In this document: one piece after another, positions 52,201 through 64,000 of the stretch
How positions within the stretch are numbered: position 1 is the first letter of the stretch
How the letters are laid out: each line of letters begins with the position of its first letter
The notes under the pieces: generated by a model
What the model saw: the letters and a program-made list of their open reading frames with translations, nothing else
Database searches by the model: none
Told to the model about the DNA's origin: nothing
Source of the DNA: Acanthochlamys bracteata
Lineage: Eukaryota > Streptophyta > Magnoliopsida > Pandanales > Velloziaceae
DNA: 64,000 nt
Direction: 5' to 3'
Assembly: GCA_019914995.1 (NCBI GenBank)
Contig: CM034133.1
Coordinates: forward strand, 4,526,001-4,590,000
Translations under genes and position numbers: made by a program

Positions 52201-53483
52201 ATGAAGGAATAAAAACCTTTTTTTTTGTTTCATTTCTGACAATTAATTCGGACTTTCTCCATTATTAATGTTTGTGTTTGTGGCATCAAAGGCATATGTC
52301 AGCCTACGCTGAATATGCTTTAAAGCATCACATAGAATAGACTACTAATAAGCTTCTAGGAAAGTTTGTCCCAGATATCTCAAACCGTAGCCAGCTTTGT
52401 TCTATTAATATTAGTTGCTTTGGCATAAGGATGGACTACCTTGTCTATGAAATTTTGAACGTTTCATTTATAAGTTGGTTTGCATAATTAGAACTTCAAA
52501 TTACACATCAGAACCGTTTAAGTTGAGTTACGCTATTTGATAAGGTTATAAATCAAATTTCACTAACTTTTATCGTGTTTTGATCACTAAACAAAAGTTC
52601 TGAAAATTAAACGATGTGGAGAGCACTTATGATAAGAAGTGCACACTCTAATTAGTTTTTGGAAGATCTAAGCCATAGATATTGATTTAAAAACTATTAA
52701 ACGTATGGAATAGATTTCATCCAATTTGGGCGCTTCCATCATGTCGTATGCTTCTTAATCGTTCATTAATGGCTTCTGATTAAAAACCAATATACGATAA
52801 AAAGTAGTGAATTTGTCTTATAACCATTGCAAATAATGTGTATTAAATTGAATGATTCTAATTGTTAAATTGAAGCTCAAATCATCCTAACCAGTTTGCA
52901 AATTGAAAAGTTTATTTATGTCTTTTCAATTTTATTTGTCATTACACTGTCATATTGATATGCTACAACTTGATCTATGCTAGATTGAAGTTTTGAGTTC
53001 CTAGATGTTCTTTTTCTGCTTATATTTGTGGACATAGAGTTTCAAACCAGTTATGCAGTTACAATTCCTTGCAAGTTCCCTTTGCATCAGAATTTAATTG
53101 TTTCCCTTGCTATCTATAGGTCATGTTACCTGAAGCAATCGCTATTGTGATGGCACCTCAGGATACTTCTAGGTACTTCACTTATTTTGTTTGAAAAATT
53201 ATGATTGAACTTTATATGGCCTACAATGTAGAGTTTCCTTAGTCCTTGTTTCTAAGGTAGTTCTTTGGTGAAAGGGTATTTACTTTGGTTAACCATGTGC
53301 AGAAAGCATGGAATTTTTCATCTGTCTGATCCAGGGGGTATTTCTGTGATAAGAAACTGTCAAGAGCGCGGCTTTCATCCTCATGAAGAACCACCTGATG
53401 GGAGCCCAATTTACGAACATTGTTCCCATGTTCTTATGAACCCAAACCTAAAATTTGACGTCATTGATCTTCGCAACTCATAA
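46238..53483 (+). CDS. AMSH3: AMSH3-type JAMM deubiquitinase (MIT + MPN+), 14 exons
   Basis: A zinc isopeptidase that trims K63/K48 ubiquitin chains and acts with ESCRT-III in endocytic and vacuolar sorting. Exons: 46238-46369, 47913-47977, 48126-48201, 48317-48484, 49290-49369, 49501-49606, 49678-49724, 49855-50173, 50323-50412, 50486-50548, 51574-51648, 51948-52010, 53120-53172, 53303-53483. The total is 505 residues. The N-terminal MIT-like part (about 10-120) includes RVDVDHRIPLHHYYRIASNL and AEKNLIDLYIILLRFS. A linker has LSRHSILGPNGL and RQPSPPPVLAEV. The MPN+ domain holds LETCGVLAGS (E352) and the JAMM motif GWIHTHPTQTCFMSSIDLH (H407, H409, D420), so all catalytic residues are kept. 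It ends NPNLKFDVIDLRNS. The linker phrase QPSPPPVLAEV also recalls AMSH1, so the paralogue number is less certain than the family. Confidence 0.94.
51410..51475 (+). repeat. Dispersed TTTATCCCA motif, copy 2 (AMSH3 intron)
   Basis: Reads CAACAAGAACAACTAAGC then TTTATCCCAGTAGTTGGTGT then GGGTTACATGAATCC. This follows the order of copy 1 at 21396-21470 (CAACAA...CTAAG, TTTATCCCA, GGCTACATGAATCC). It is inside the 1.0-kb intron 50549-51573. Confidence 0.6.
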
Positions 53484-56400
53484 CCGAGCAGCCCTAATGT
53501 TCATTAGCATCTTGGAAAGGCGGAGAAAGGAAGTAGCAACTTGTTGTCAACCTTGAGAAGCAGAATCTCAATCAATATTGGCATGAAGTGGCATGATGTC
53601 TGTTTTCTAAGGGTAGCACAGGCTGTGTATTCTGTGAGACATTTTGTGTTGGAGGAACTGCTTTCTTTCAAGAATGATTTTGATGCTCTCTTGTAAATTA
53701 TTAATATGCCTTGCATAAATAGTTGGTGTACATGTAGCCTTGCAAAATAGCTATGTATAGAAAGTTATTGTACAGAATCTATCTGCACGGGTATTTCTTT
53801 TGTTCATTGGAGACGCTGAAGTTTAATGGGGAGCATTGTTTGTTCTTGTGGTATTTTTCCCTGCCAAAGCAAATTCATGGTTGCAATTAGTGTTGAACAT
53901 TCCAAATTCCTTGATGGAAATTTGTAAAGAAACGTGGTTGAACTCGGATAGTTTGTATTATGAAGCTTTTGATGCTACCTAAGCTACCTTGCCAATCACA
54001 ACAGTCTACCAAATCAAACAACAACTCTAATGTCAACAGCTTCTCAAAGGTTTTAACAAGCGCCTTCAAATTTACTTTACGAAAGCAGCCGCTTACCAGC
54101 TTTTTAACTTCACAAATGTTCCGGTACGCATGAATGAAACAGTTTCTCACAGATCATCTACAAACTAGTTACAGGATTTAGAGACCATTTATCGAAACGC
54201 TATTTTCGAACTAATGGTTCCCAATTTTTTTTGTTTTTCTTTTCACCAACTCCTTCGTTAATGCAAAGTAGCAAGTTTCTATCTGAATTTAATGACATAA
54301 GAATGAGAAACATTAGCATAAAAATATTTGCATTCCAAAGCAAACCATAGGAAAGAATTGACTGATTTACCAAATTTCCATCTTGCATGAACTTACACCT
54401 GCAGATCAATTGAGTGATTGATACTGGACCCAGCAGGCATCTTACTCCGGTGTACTATAACACACTAAATCGCGTGAAAGGTTCAATTTGTTAGCTTATG
54501 TGTGAAAGCAATGAAATCGTACCAATAATCGGATAAGTTTGTTAAGGATAGTAACTATGTTTATACCTTTCAGGTGACGTAGGTCCTTAAAACGTCCTAC
54601 AATTTCTTTAAACTGTGTCCTTAGAATGCGACACCATTGTACTAGCACCAATATAGAGGTGTCAGTGAGTTTTGATCTTATGCATTAGTATTTGCTAAAC
54701 TAACCAAATTAACGAATGCTATTATTGGTACCATTTGATGAAATCTATCGATCACTAACTAATTAACTCATGCATGATATATAACTTCTTTTCCAATCAA
54801 ACTTACCAAACATATACACAGTCTTTCAACTTCATGATTACTATTTAACCATTCCCAACTTAGCATTTACGCACATCTAATCTTGTCGATCGTGTCCTTT
54901 AATATATATGCACAGTGAATTAACCATTCTAAACTAGTACTTCAATCTACAATTGCCAAGGGTTCAATTCATTCATAAGATTATTGGAAAACGGTACTCC
55001 ATTAGTTATACATGAAATGAACCTTACCTAATAAATATATCTTGGCAACGCCATATGTAGTTGAGAGGCTTCTTTAGCCAATTAAAGAGCTAAATGCCTG
55101 TCTTTTATCAGACATATATTATAGTTGAGAAACCTAAATTCAAGAAACAACCAGGAGAAAAGAAACGAACAGGTGTAGCACATCTTCAAGCGGTGTTCAG
55201 TCCCTCTCACCAACAACTCCAAAATAAAAACTTTGTCAATGCCTTCAAATTCATTTGATTCATTCATGAATTTGGGAATTAAATTAGGGTTTTCCAGTAC
55301 TGCATCACGTAAAATTATTTTCGACGGTGGATGGGGAGGTTGGATGTATGTCTGCGTCTGCCGTTTAAGTGTTAGTAACCATGCAACCAATATTAAAGTA
55401 GCTTCTTTGAAGGTCCCCTACTTTTAAGTAACTGCTAGCTTATATATGGATAGCTCTTCTAATGCATCATCATCAATTTTTAGGGTTCAGATCTTTACTG
55501 AATTAAATTAAAATGCCATAATACAAAGAACTAAGCCTAATTTTTTATCTCACTAAATCAATTATCTCAATAATAGATGCCCTCTGTATAAAATGCCAAG
55601 ACATTAACATCTCCTCTTTGCAATAAGAATGATTCGAGTGATAATATCTAAACTTAAGAGACAGTTATTATATACTATATTTCGCTTACTATTTTTGGAA
55701 TATGGTAGACCTTAAGGCCCTTGGTTTAACAGCACAAAAACTAATCAATAACAGAAAACAAAACTTTTATGTTTTTGTTATTTCAATCGAAAGCTTTGCT
55801 GATCTTCTTCTGCAGTTAATGATACGGTGTTTCAAAAGCAACCCAACATTTGTATTCTAAGAAACATGCCAACAATACAATCTATATATACCTTTAAAAA
55901 AAAAAATTCATTGATTGAAACAAAAGAAATCTAATATATACATATCAACTAATTGTTTCCATGGTGTATGAACAAACACATATATATACTTACAACATTA
56001 AATAATTCTTCGTCGTATCTATATTTAAAATTTTTCAAGAATTAATCACGCAATTTTATTGTTAATATTGCAAAGGTCAAGTTCTTTACCAAACCAAGAT
56101 TAGGAAATCTGAACTTTGTTTGAAAAAATCTGAACGGCGTTCTAATGGAATTCATTAAAACTAAAAAACGAATGTTCAATATGAAGCCACGATTATTAAC
56201 TTTATTTTCAGACTTCATGATCAAATATTTAATAGATGGTAGATCATGACATAAATATAAATAATGGGTTCTTATAAGTGAAGCTGCTAGAAGTAAAACA
56301 ACAATTGATACATGACCAATTTGCAGATTTAATTGTTGTCGATTTTTGTTGGACTTTTTGTACTTGTCACTGCAATATATGGAGATCGATGGTTGTGTTC

Positions 56401-58574
56401 TTGTACGTTTCATAATTATTTAGTAGTTGACAGTGTGGCCCTTTCTAGTTATTAATCAATTATATTTAAATTTATATAGATTGTTAAAACTATTTATATA
56501 TGTCTTAATCTATATATCTTACTCAAAACATATATAGCTGAAGATCGATCTAACGTGTGAAAGGTTGCCTAGCTAGTTAGCCACTTTACCAGATTTTTAT
56601 TATTTATTTATGTTTGTGAAGAATTAGCAACGTATATAATAGTTTAATACTTGACATGAATTAATTAAGAAGAATATAATTATGTTCGTGTTATACATCA
56701 ATTAAGGACGTATCTATAATAGCTTAAGAAATTGGTAATCAACCTTCACCACAATCTTATTTACGATCAAATTAAGCAACTAATCAAAACCCATATATGC
56801 TTTCGTACCTAGTTAATATACTAAATGACATCATTGTTACATATGTACAGACGTTACCATTACTTACTAAAGTAGGGAGGTAATTAAAATTAAACTGCGT
56901 TGAAATAGGTTAGTAAATGTTAAACGTGGACCTTGATAAAAAAACAATAATTAAGGTGAGAGGTCTCGTTCTGTTGTGGAGAAGTAGTGAATATATACTT
57001 ACATATGTAACTAAGGACCAAATTTAAGATATAGAAACAGTGCCCGGGACTCCTGTTCCTGTCCCATGCAACTTGCTCTCTCTTCTTCTTCATTCTAAGC
57101 TTTTTCAACTCGATTCAATTCAATGCAATCAACTTGCTAGCTCTTTGTCTTTGAACGTACCTGGTGGTGAAAGAATCTTTTGCTTAATATGCTCACAACG
57201 CCAATGAAGAAGACAAAGTATAGAATTACTCATACCCTTCTCCGTCACCCTTTCTCATTATTCATGACTAATAATTGAAGTGCTACGTATTTGTTCTTTG
57301 GGCGTGTATCCGTTTGTTGAATGTCACTTCTTTTACGAAAAATTCACCTTTAAATATAACTAAACACAAAAGTTACAAGTTTCTACTCATTCTCAAAGGA
57401 ATTCGTTTCTTAAAAGTTTATTTTTAAAATCTCACTTCAATATAACGTAACTGATATTATATACTCTATATAAGAGTACCAAATGTTAAACTTTGTTCCT
57501 GCTGAATATATACCGTCCTTTTGCTATTCAATTTTTTACTATTAAATGTGAAAATTAGTTTAGGTTGAAATTTAGCAAAATAATGATGGGCAAAAGCTAG
57601 CTAAAAGAGGTAGTATACATTTAGTCAATCTTTGATTGATTGTAATTTCCTGTCTCTTTAAAGCATGTAGGTATATTTTTTTTCTGCAGTTATGTCCCAA
57701 AAGACAAAATGGAAGTCAGCCCTTTCAATTCAATTCTATATATGTTGGTTATTATTATCACCAATGACTAGCTTAGTGCGTAGCTATCCTTGTTCACATC
57801 TTAATTTCCTAGCTAGCTAATCAATGGATTAAACACTACATGGCATCTTGTACGCCAACTGTGTATTTGGGAGACCCAAGTCAGCTAATAACTGCACCTA
57901 ACTAATACGTACAAATTTGTTTTCTTTTTCTCTTTCTCGTATGCTTAAATGATATTAAAAAGGTATATATATCCTCAATACATACATATATACGTATTTA
58001 TTGAGAGCCCAATGCATACTACAATTAAGTATTCTGATTAATGAAATTCAATCAGAAATTTGGATATATGTATTAAAGTTAAAATTAAACTAAATATACA
58101 AACGTGTTCGTCCCTTTGCCCATTAGGGTCTCACTCGGAGGTAATGCAAGCCACGATACTACCTTCCTTTCCTTCACTTCCACGTGGATCTTCTTCTCAC
58201 CGCTCCAACTCTATTATCCCTCCTTCGCTCTCACTCTTATTTGTTTTCACTCTCTCTATATATACATGCATATTTAGTTTTGTAATTAGAACGAGTTACA
58301 GCTAAATATATTTAAATATTGATTAATTTTAATGATCAAAATATATACAGATATTTGCTTGCTTTGGAGTTGTATAGTAGAAAGAAAGAAAGAAAGTTTA
58401 CAAGATTGATTAAGGCCCACAGGAAAGATCCCTCTCTTAATTTCTCTTTCTTTGCTTCTGTTTCTTCTCACTTGACTTCACTGTCGTTGAGTTAATGCAT
58501 GCCTCTCACTGCTTTCAATTCCATTGTGGAGCTACCTAGCAAGCTAGTTCGTCTTTCTTATCTTTCCTCTCTTC
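53484..58574. other. Long gene-free stretch between AMSH3 and the MYB gene
   Basis: 53484 to about 53850 is probably the AMSH3 3' UTR. The rest, about 4.7 kb, is AT-rich without a supportable gene; open frames such as 55082-55390 (-) and 56042-56413 (-) show no recognisable domain. A short stretch at about 57311-57440 resembles, in reverse, the AGGGC-TGTTT MITE interior. From about 57900 on it is likely MYB promoter, with a G-box at 58181 and a (GAAA)n run near 58379-58395. Confidence 0.55.
58181..58186. promoter_or_regulatory. G-box upstream of the MYB gene
   Basis: CACGTG within TTCCACGTGGATC, about 560 bp upstream of the ATG. G-boxes are bound by bZIP and bHLH factors; HY5 acts through such sites on Arabidopsis MYB12. 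Occupancy here is inference. Confidence 0.45.
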
Positions 58575-58580
58575 TCTCTC

Positions 58581-58589
58581 TATATATAT
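58581..58589 (+). promoter_or_regulatory. Likely TATA box of the MYB gene
   Basis: TATATATAT preceded by a CT-rich tract, 160-168 bp upstream of the ATG. It fits a leader of about 130 nt. Confidence 0.5.
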
Positions 58590-58748
58590 CAACACCTTTA
58601 GCTTTGTTAATTTAAGTGCTACCTGTAGCCCACAGTATACAGTAGCAACTCTTGCAGAACCAAAACAACAGCTAGAGTTAAAAATTGATCAAAACTAGCT
58701 AGACAGAGAAAGTTGGTGAGAGATTAATTGATCTGTCATCGGTGGGCA

Positions 58749-61700
58749 ATGGGCCGTGCGCCGTGCTGTGAGAAGGTGGGTCTGAAGAAGGGAAGGTGGA
58801 CGGCGGAGGAAGACGAGATTCTTGTCAAGTACATACAGACTCATGGTGAAGGATCATGGAGGTCTCTCCCCAAGAATGCAGGTCTTCTTCCTAATTCTAA
58901 CATATCACTCCATCCGTCTCTTCTTTCCGTCGACATGCAGCATGCAATTTTTGATTCCGCAAAAACTTTGTCTAGAAATGGACTCTCGCAGATTTTGAAA
59001 GCTAGCTTAAGACGAGAGATCATGAAATCCGACCTAGCTATATATAACTAATTAAGAATAGTTATACAAATATATCGTCTTAATTTATAATAATTAACAT
59101 AACTAATGTTCTACGTTAATTGACAATATTTTGTGTGAAGGATTGAAGAGATGCGGAAAGAGTTGCAGGCTGAGATGGATAAATTACTTGAAAGCCGACG
59201 TTAAGAGAGGCAACATTTCACCTGAAGAGGAAGAGATCATCATCAAACTCCATGCTTCTCTTGGAAACAGGTACATATACATATATGTATACGTTTACAT
59301 ATATACATTATTTTCATTCAATTGCCACGAGTATATTAATATTTCATTTATACATATTTTCTACATTTGTTTATAGCATTTTAGAAGGTACAAAGGCAAT
59401 CATGCAAGGGTAAGAAACAAGACGCATGAATCTAAAATTATACTAAATAATACAAATATTCAACAAAAAGTCATGTAATTTAAGAAAAAATCTGTAGAAA
59501 ATCTTCTGAAAGCAGAAGCAGTTTCCTACATGAATGAACCAACAATACAAGTGTCCAAAAGGTACGCACGTGACACAACCATAAACCTTGAGTCCAACTA
59601 TTAATTTCTAAAACAATACACCAAATTTGTGTTTACTTTTTTCTCCTAAAAACATTATAGTTTCTACATCTGAGAAATATTGTTCTTTTAGTGAAAGAGT
59701 GGGCCCCACGTGATGGGTAGTATGTGAAAGCTGTACAGTGTCCATAAATGTTGGAACGGAAGCACGGACCACATAAGGGCAAGCGGGACCAACGCAACCT
59801 CCGCGGTCCGTTTTTGTTTTTAAAATACAAATAATACAAACATAATTAAATTCAATAGCGATCGTCTTTATTAATTAGTAGATATTACGTGGCATCCATG
59901 CAGGCAAATACGTTGCAGGGTTTCTTTTAAAAAATTTTTAAAAGTTTCTTATATTGTGACCAAAAAAAGATTTTTCGGGCTTGTTGACAAGTTAGTTAAT
60001 GAATGAATAGAAGAAGATAGGATGAACCTGGACAGTAGATTAGTTAAAATGGCTATAGTTTTTGTGTACGATTTTTGGTCACATATGCACGGTTAATTAA
60101 TTAATTGCAGGCATATAAGAAAGTACATATGTTATTGTTCATAATCCTTCGTTAGTTTCCTAACTTATAAAACGAACTACAATGTAATTTCACTCTCTGG
60201 AGATTCCACAAAGTACAACAAGTACGCGTAGTTTTTTCTTATGTGCATGTTTACTATAATCCTAAAATTTACTTTATTTTTAATATAAATAAATAAAGAT
60301 ATTTAAAGTATTTTTTTATTAATTTTTTAATTTAATTTTAAAATTTACAATTATAATTTTTTATTAATTTTTAAATTTACTTTTCAAAATCATTCAAACT
60401 CCAAGTTAAGCTAATTGGTAAACACTTACTATGTGTATCTAATTTTTTAGGGGCAAACGAAGGAGTACATTTCTTCAATTCTCAGAAGAACAAGTCGTGC
60501 TATCTAACTATTAATTAATTAATTAATTATTATCGAGTCTACTTATTTCTTTCTCTTTTTGTGCAACATGCACGGGTTAAGCAGTATGACGATTAACCTG
60601 TATTGATAGATTGATTGCCTAGTTTAATCTGTGTTGACTATATATGATTAATTTAATTGAAACATAAGTGGGGAAAAAAAAAACATACACTATTGATATG
60701 GCAGTTCTTGTTAATTACCAGGTAGCTAGCTTGTGATCATCATAATCAAATCTATCAATCAATAGCTAGGTATCAAGTTGATTATAAATAAATATAGTAG
60801 TTTTAGTTGATGGGCCTTCATAATCACCTAAAAATCATCGTTCGTTTCATTGTTGCTAATTCTAGCTGTTGATGTTTGGTAGCTTGTGATTTTACCGTCA
60901 ATAATATCATTGATCTTTCGAAAGTAGTATATATATATGTTGTTTCTAAAAGTATCGACGCTGTATGTTTATCTCCGTTGATTCGGTAATAAGATATTAT
61001 TCGGTCTTTAAAAAAATTTGAGTTCAATCCTAAAGTATCAATATATAGTGCATTCAAAAAAATTTTTTTTTGGAGAATTAATATATGGCATGGTTACGTG
61101 TTTATGTTGTTGATGGATCTTGCAGGTGGTCACTGATAGCAGGGCATCTGCCTGGTAGAACGGACAACGAGATCAAGAACTACTGGAACTCACACCTCAG
61201 CAGAAGGATACACACATTCCGCAAATTTGGGGATGGTGATCGAGTGATCGTCGACCTAGGAAAGCTTGCCGCAGGCTGCAAGCGTCGCGGGGGACGAACG
61301 AGGCGTTCAGCCATGAAGAAGAACTCCTCCATCAACTTGCCTTCACGGAGCAGTAACAGAGACTACTACCATAAGCAGCAGCAGCACCAGAAACCCAATT
61401 ATAACAACAATATTCAAAATCTTCATCAAACATTGTCAATGCATAAAAACGTCGAAAACGCCGACGACCATCATCATCAAGAAGCAGTAGAGCAACATAA
61501 CCCTAGCGGCAGCAGCAGCAGTAATAGTACTACAACAACAAGTAGTACTACTACTGCTGCTGAAGTTAGTATGAACATGGCAGGTCTAGATGTAATACTT
61601 GGCCCTCTGTCTACAGACACAAGCACTGAATCAGTTTGCACAAACAACCATGAATCGGATGATATTTGCTTCTGGGGATCTGAGGAGATGGAGAAGTTAC

Positions 61701-62068
61701 TCTTCCGTTCAACCGAACAAGATCAGAAAGTAGTACAGACTCCGATAGATGAGAGAATATTACCTAACAATAACAACAAGACTGCTTCCGTGGAAACAAC
61801 GACGACGGCGACTACGAGTATACCTGCAGTTGAAAGAGATCAAGAAGAAGTAGGATCTCAAATGTTGATGGATGAGCTGATGGATTTCAGGGAGATGATT
61901 AATTATGCAGAATCCAAGAATATGTGGGAAGACGAAGAACTGGGGTGGGAATGGTTGCTAGAAAGTGAATGCCCTGGTACAACTACTGCAGTGGAGTTGA
62001 GTTTCCGAGGAGTTGATGATCAAGGTTTTGGGTTCCAAGAGGAGTGTTTTGATAGTTGGCTACTATAA
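58749..62068 (+). CDS. R2R3-MYB transcription factor, subgroup 7 (flavonol regulator type)
   Basis: Close to Arabidopsis MYB11/MYB12/MYB111, which activate CHS, CHI, F3H and FLS for flavonols. Exons 58749-58881, 59141-59270 (130 nt, the usual second exon of R2R3-MYBs) and 61126-62068 give 401 residues. It begins [21 protein letters not shown]2 (about 14-64) and R3 (about 67-115) have the regular tryptophans except the usual I/L replacement at the start of R3. The R3 helix lacks the [DE]L start of the bHLH-binding motif, as expected for bHLH-independent subgroup 7. Just after the DNA-binding part, [16 protein letters not shown] matches the subgroup 7 motif. The C-terminal half is H/Q/N- and S/T-rich, then acidic with WEWLLE, and ends FDSWLL, like the second subgroup motif. 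Intron 2 is 1.86 kb. The target pathway is inferred from the motif. Confidence 0.92.
59271..61125 (+). other. Large second intron of the MYB gene
   Basis: 1855 bp, AT-rich, with no coding sequence. The pieces at 59700-59820 are more GC-rich (GTGGGCCCCACGTGATGGG and AACCTCCGCGGTCCG) than the rest. They include another CACGTG at about 59708, a possible intronic regulatory site. Confidence 0.55.
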
Positions 62069-63250
62069 AATATATGTTACTGTTGGGTTACGTAGTTGAT
62101 CCAGTTTTTTTCTTGTGAGTTGATCAATTAGGGTTAATTTCTTCTTGTTCATGGACCAAATAGTCTATGAACAAGATCCATCTCAACGGCGGTTAAAAAA
62201 TGTAACCGCCTGTTTCACTACTTGGTTGATAGGTCAGGATTGCGTAATAACTTCACCTTGTCATGTAGGATAACCTGTACTTGTCTCATAGTCTGTGTCC
62301 CTTTGTTTGTATCTACAACTGTGGAGATCTTCAAGTAATCCTCTCCTCTTCAAGTAATTCTTTTTACCTTGTCACAGTTTGTTTACTTCTGCTAAGTTAC
62401 TTTAGAAATGATTTTTATTTTCTAATAATTAATTTTAAAAAATTTACTTATAAAAAGAATTATTCTCGAATCACCACCATTAAGTGAAACACACTCGCAA
62501 CTTCTTCTGGCATTGTATGAAATGTGATGTACATATGTTGGAATTCCTTTTCATTAGACGGTACCTAGCCAGTCAAGGCTATCCAACTATATTTGGCAAT
62601 GTGCCATATGCTACGAGTAAATGGTTCAACTAGTATTTGGCAATGTGCCATATGCTACGGGTAAATGGTTCAACTAGTATTTGGCAATGTGCCATATGCT
62701 GGATAAGAAATGCCAAGTCTATTTTGAGGAAATTGACTTACCTCATACTACAATAATCCAATGTGCTATCGTCATCTTCATCTTTGACGTAGACGATATG
62801 GAGAGAAATTTAGTGTTTAATTTAATTACATAAAAAAAACTTTTATGAAAGTGAATTTCGTAAAAATAAATTTTGATAAAAAATAAAATTTAGTAGAAAA
62901 GAGTTTGGAGTGGTAGTTCAAATATGTAAAGTAAAGTTTAAAATTAAAAATAGAAGTAGAGTTTGGTGTGAAAATTATTAGCGTGAGTCAATAATATATT
63001 ATCCTATATTTTTCTTCTTAAAGTTATATTTTAGATATTTTTTTTATTTAAATCTCTTCTTATTTAGTTTTATAAGTAATCTACATATATGTACTTGTAT
63101 TGAATGATAAGAATGAGATTAAAGAATTTTTCATCTTCGTACCAGATCAAATTCTAAATCTGCTCGTGCTGTCGTGGAGATAACGATGTGACACAACGGT
63201 TAGAAATTTCGACGAGAACAAATCCGTGATTTGATCGAATTATCAGAAAA
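62069..63250. other. MYB 3' flank
   Basis: Contains the probable 3' UTR, a 44-bp tandem repeat (62590-62702) and a decayed GTGGAGTTTGG-type repeat (about 62840-62980) like the interior of the AGGGC-TGTTT MITE family. No gene was seen. Confidence 0.55.
62590..62702. repeat. 44-bp tandem repeat, about 2.5 copies
   Basis: TATTTGGCAATGTGCCATAT begins at 62590, 62634 and 62678. The two full copies differ at one position (CTACGAG / CTACGGG). Each copy contains the imperfect palindrome TTTGGCAATGTGCCATAT. Confidence 0.95.
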
Positions 63251-63645
63251 AAAATGTGTACCGCCGCTGCCATCTTAGGATTTTTTATCTCTACAGCCAC
63301 CGCCGCTGCGCCGCTGCTTCATCGTTCGCAGTCGTTCTTGGTGTTTCGCCATCATTCCGCTACCGTTCCGCTGCTACCTTTATGCTACCGATTTGCCGCT
63401 GCTTTGCCGTCGTCTTCAACCCACCCGAACTCGATTCAAGCGTTGCCTGTCTTTTCTTCACTGCCGCTGCTCGCTCCTGCTACTGCCAGTCGCCGATTTC
63501 TTTCTCGCCGCCGTTGCTAGATCGGTTCAACCGAGCTGGATCAGGCCATGCACAGCAAATAAAACCGGTTGACCCGATCCGTCCCAATTTATCCGACCCA
63601 AATTGGCCCTGTCCGCTGACCCAGTCCGACAGAAATTTTTTTTTA

Positions 63646-64000
63646 ATGGAAGATTTAAGTGCTGTCTCTTCGGTCATTTTAATGACTACTCCTATTATCA
63701 GCATACAAGGTGATTCATCTTCCGTTATTAGTGTTAAGTTAAATGGTTTCAACTATTTTCTTTGATCCCAAATTGTTGAGATATAAATCGCTGGAAATAA
63801 TAAGATAGACTATTGGACCGAAAAAATAACACGACCTCAAGAAACTGATCCTATTTATGTCCGATGAAGAACTGATAATGCTATTGTTAAAAATAGTTGA
63901 TCAAATTTATTAAACCAATTGTGATGGAGCTGTTTATTCGGCTTCCCACTGTCATAGATGTTTGGACTGTTGTGTTCAAAACTTACTATGATAATTCTGA
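63646..64000 (+). pseudogene. Ty1/copia retrotransposon gag, 5' part, broken and cut by window end
   Basis: One frame from the ATG at 63646 gives SVKLNGFNYFL, then, past stops, NNKIDYWTEKITRPQETDP, RTDNAIVKN and DVWTVVFKTYYDNS. (The DVWTVV stretch requires a frame shift from the previous pieces.) This order (K-L-N-G-x-N-Y, then the N-K..D-Y....T-R-P block, then D-V-W....TYYD) is typical of the copia gag/UBN2 domain. TGA stops stand where the family has tryptophan (after YFL and after YVR). The GC-rich stretch 63254-63640 upstream is probably the element leader or LTR side; no LTR boundary was found. Confidence 0.75.

Noticed and set aside
55082-55390. 102-codon minus-strand frame between AMSH3 and the MYB gene
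   Set aside because: No family recognised, no splice partners or promoter seen. Left unannotated as probable chance.

Overview
This is nuclear DNA from a flowering plant, most probably a eudicot. Genes carry many GT-AG introns and sit in an AT-rich background full of MITE-like elements, simple repeats and decayed transposons. I rebuilt gene models by joining exons at splice signals. For all seven full-length models the exon phases close and the summed coding length is divisible by three. The species cannot be named from the sequence alone.

Layout. 1-7040 is most of a degenerate CACTA (En/Spm) DNA transposon. It has subterminal repeats, two large foldback units, a TNP2-type transposase relic, a second transposase-like relic, six copies of a ~178-bp tandem repeat, and a right terminus at 7040. 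7041-10433 is gene-free and AT-rich. 10734-13309 (-) is cytosolic ribosomal protein S15 (uS19). 16993-17858 (+) and 19457-20387 (+) are tandem paralogues of a plant cysteine-rich, probably GPI-anchored, secreted protein. 21047-34174 (-) is a 22-coding-exon gene for the plant CCAR1-like nuclear protein SHORT ROOT IN SALT MEDIUM 1, with a further 5' UTR intron reaching 35993. 38601-41031 (+) is a GDSL esterase/lipase. 41401-44538 (-) is the spliceosomal zinc-finger protein SNU23/ZMAT2, tail to tail with the lipase and head to head with 46238-53483 (+), an AMSH3-type JAMM deubiquitinase. 58749-62068 (+) is an R2R3-MYB of the flavonol-regulator (subgroup 7) type. The right edge, from about 63646, is the start of a decayed Ty1/copia gag.

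The genes are unrelated housekeeping, signalling and regulatory loci. No operon-like or pathway cluster is visible beyond the tandem secreted-protein pair. Two MITE-like families recur: one AT-rich family with about five copies and one AGGGC-TGTTT family with three clear copies. A motif containing TTTATCCCA recurs in introns of two different genes.

I found no convincing new biological system. The best leads are the foldback and satellite architecture inside the CACTA element; the RPS15 gene, with its start codon alone on exon 1 plus a GC-AG intron; a 93-nt lipase intron that is fully open in frame; and 27- and 28-nt micro-exons in the salt-response gene. All identifications are from reading; no database search was run.
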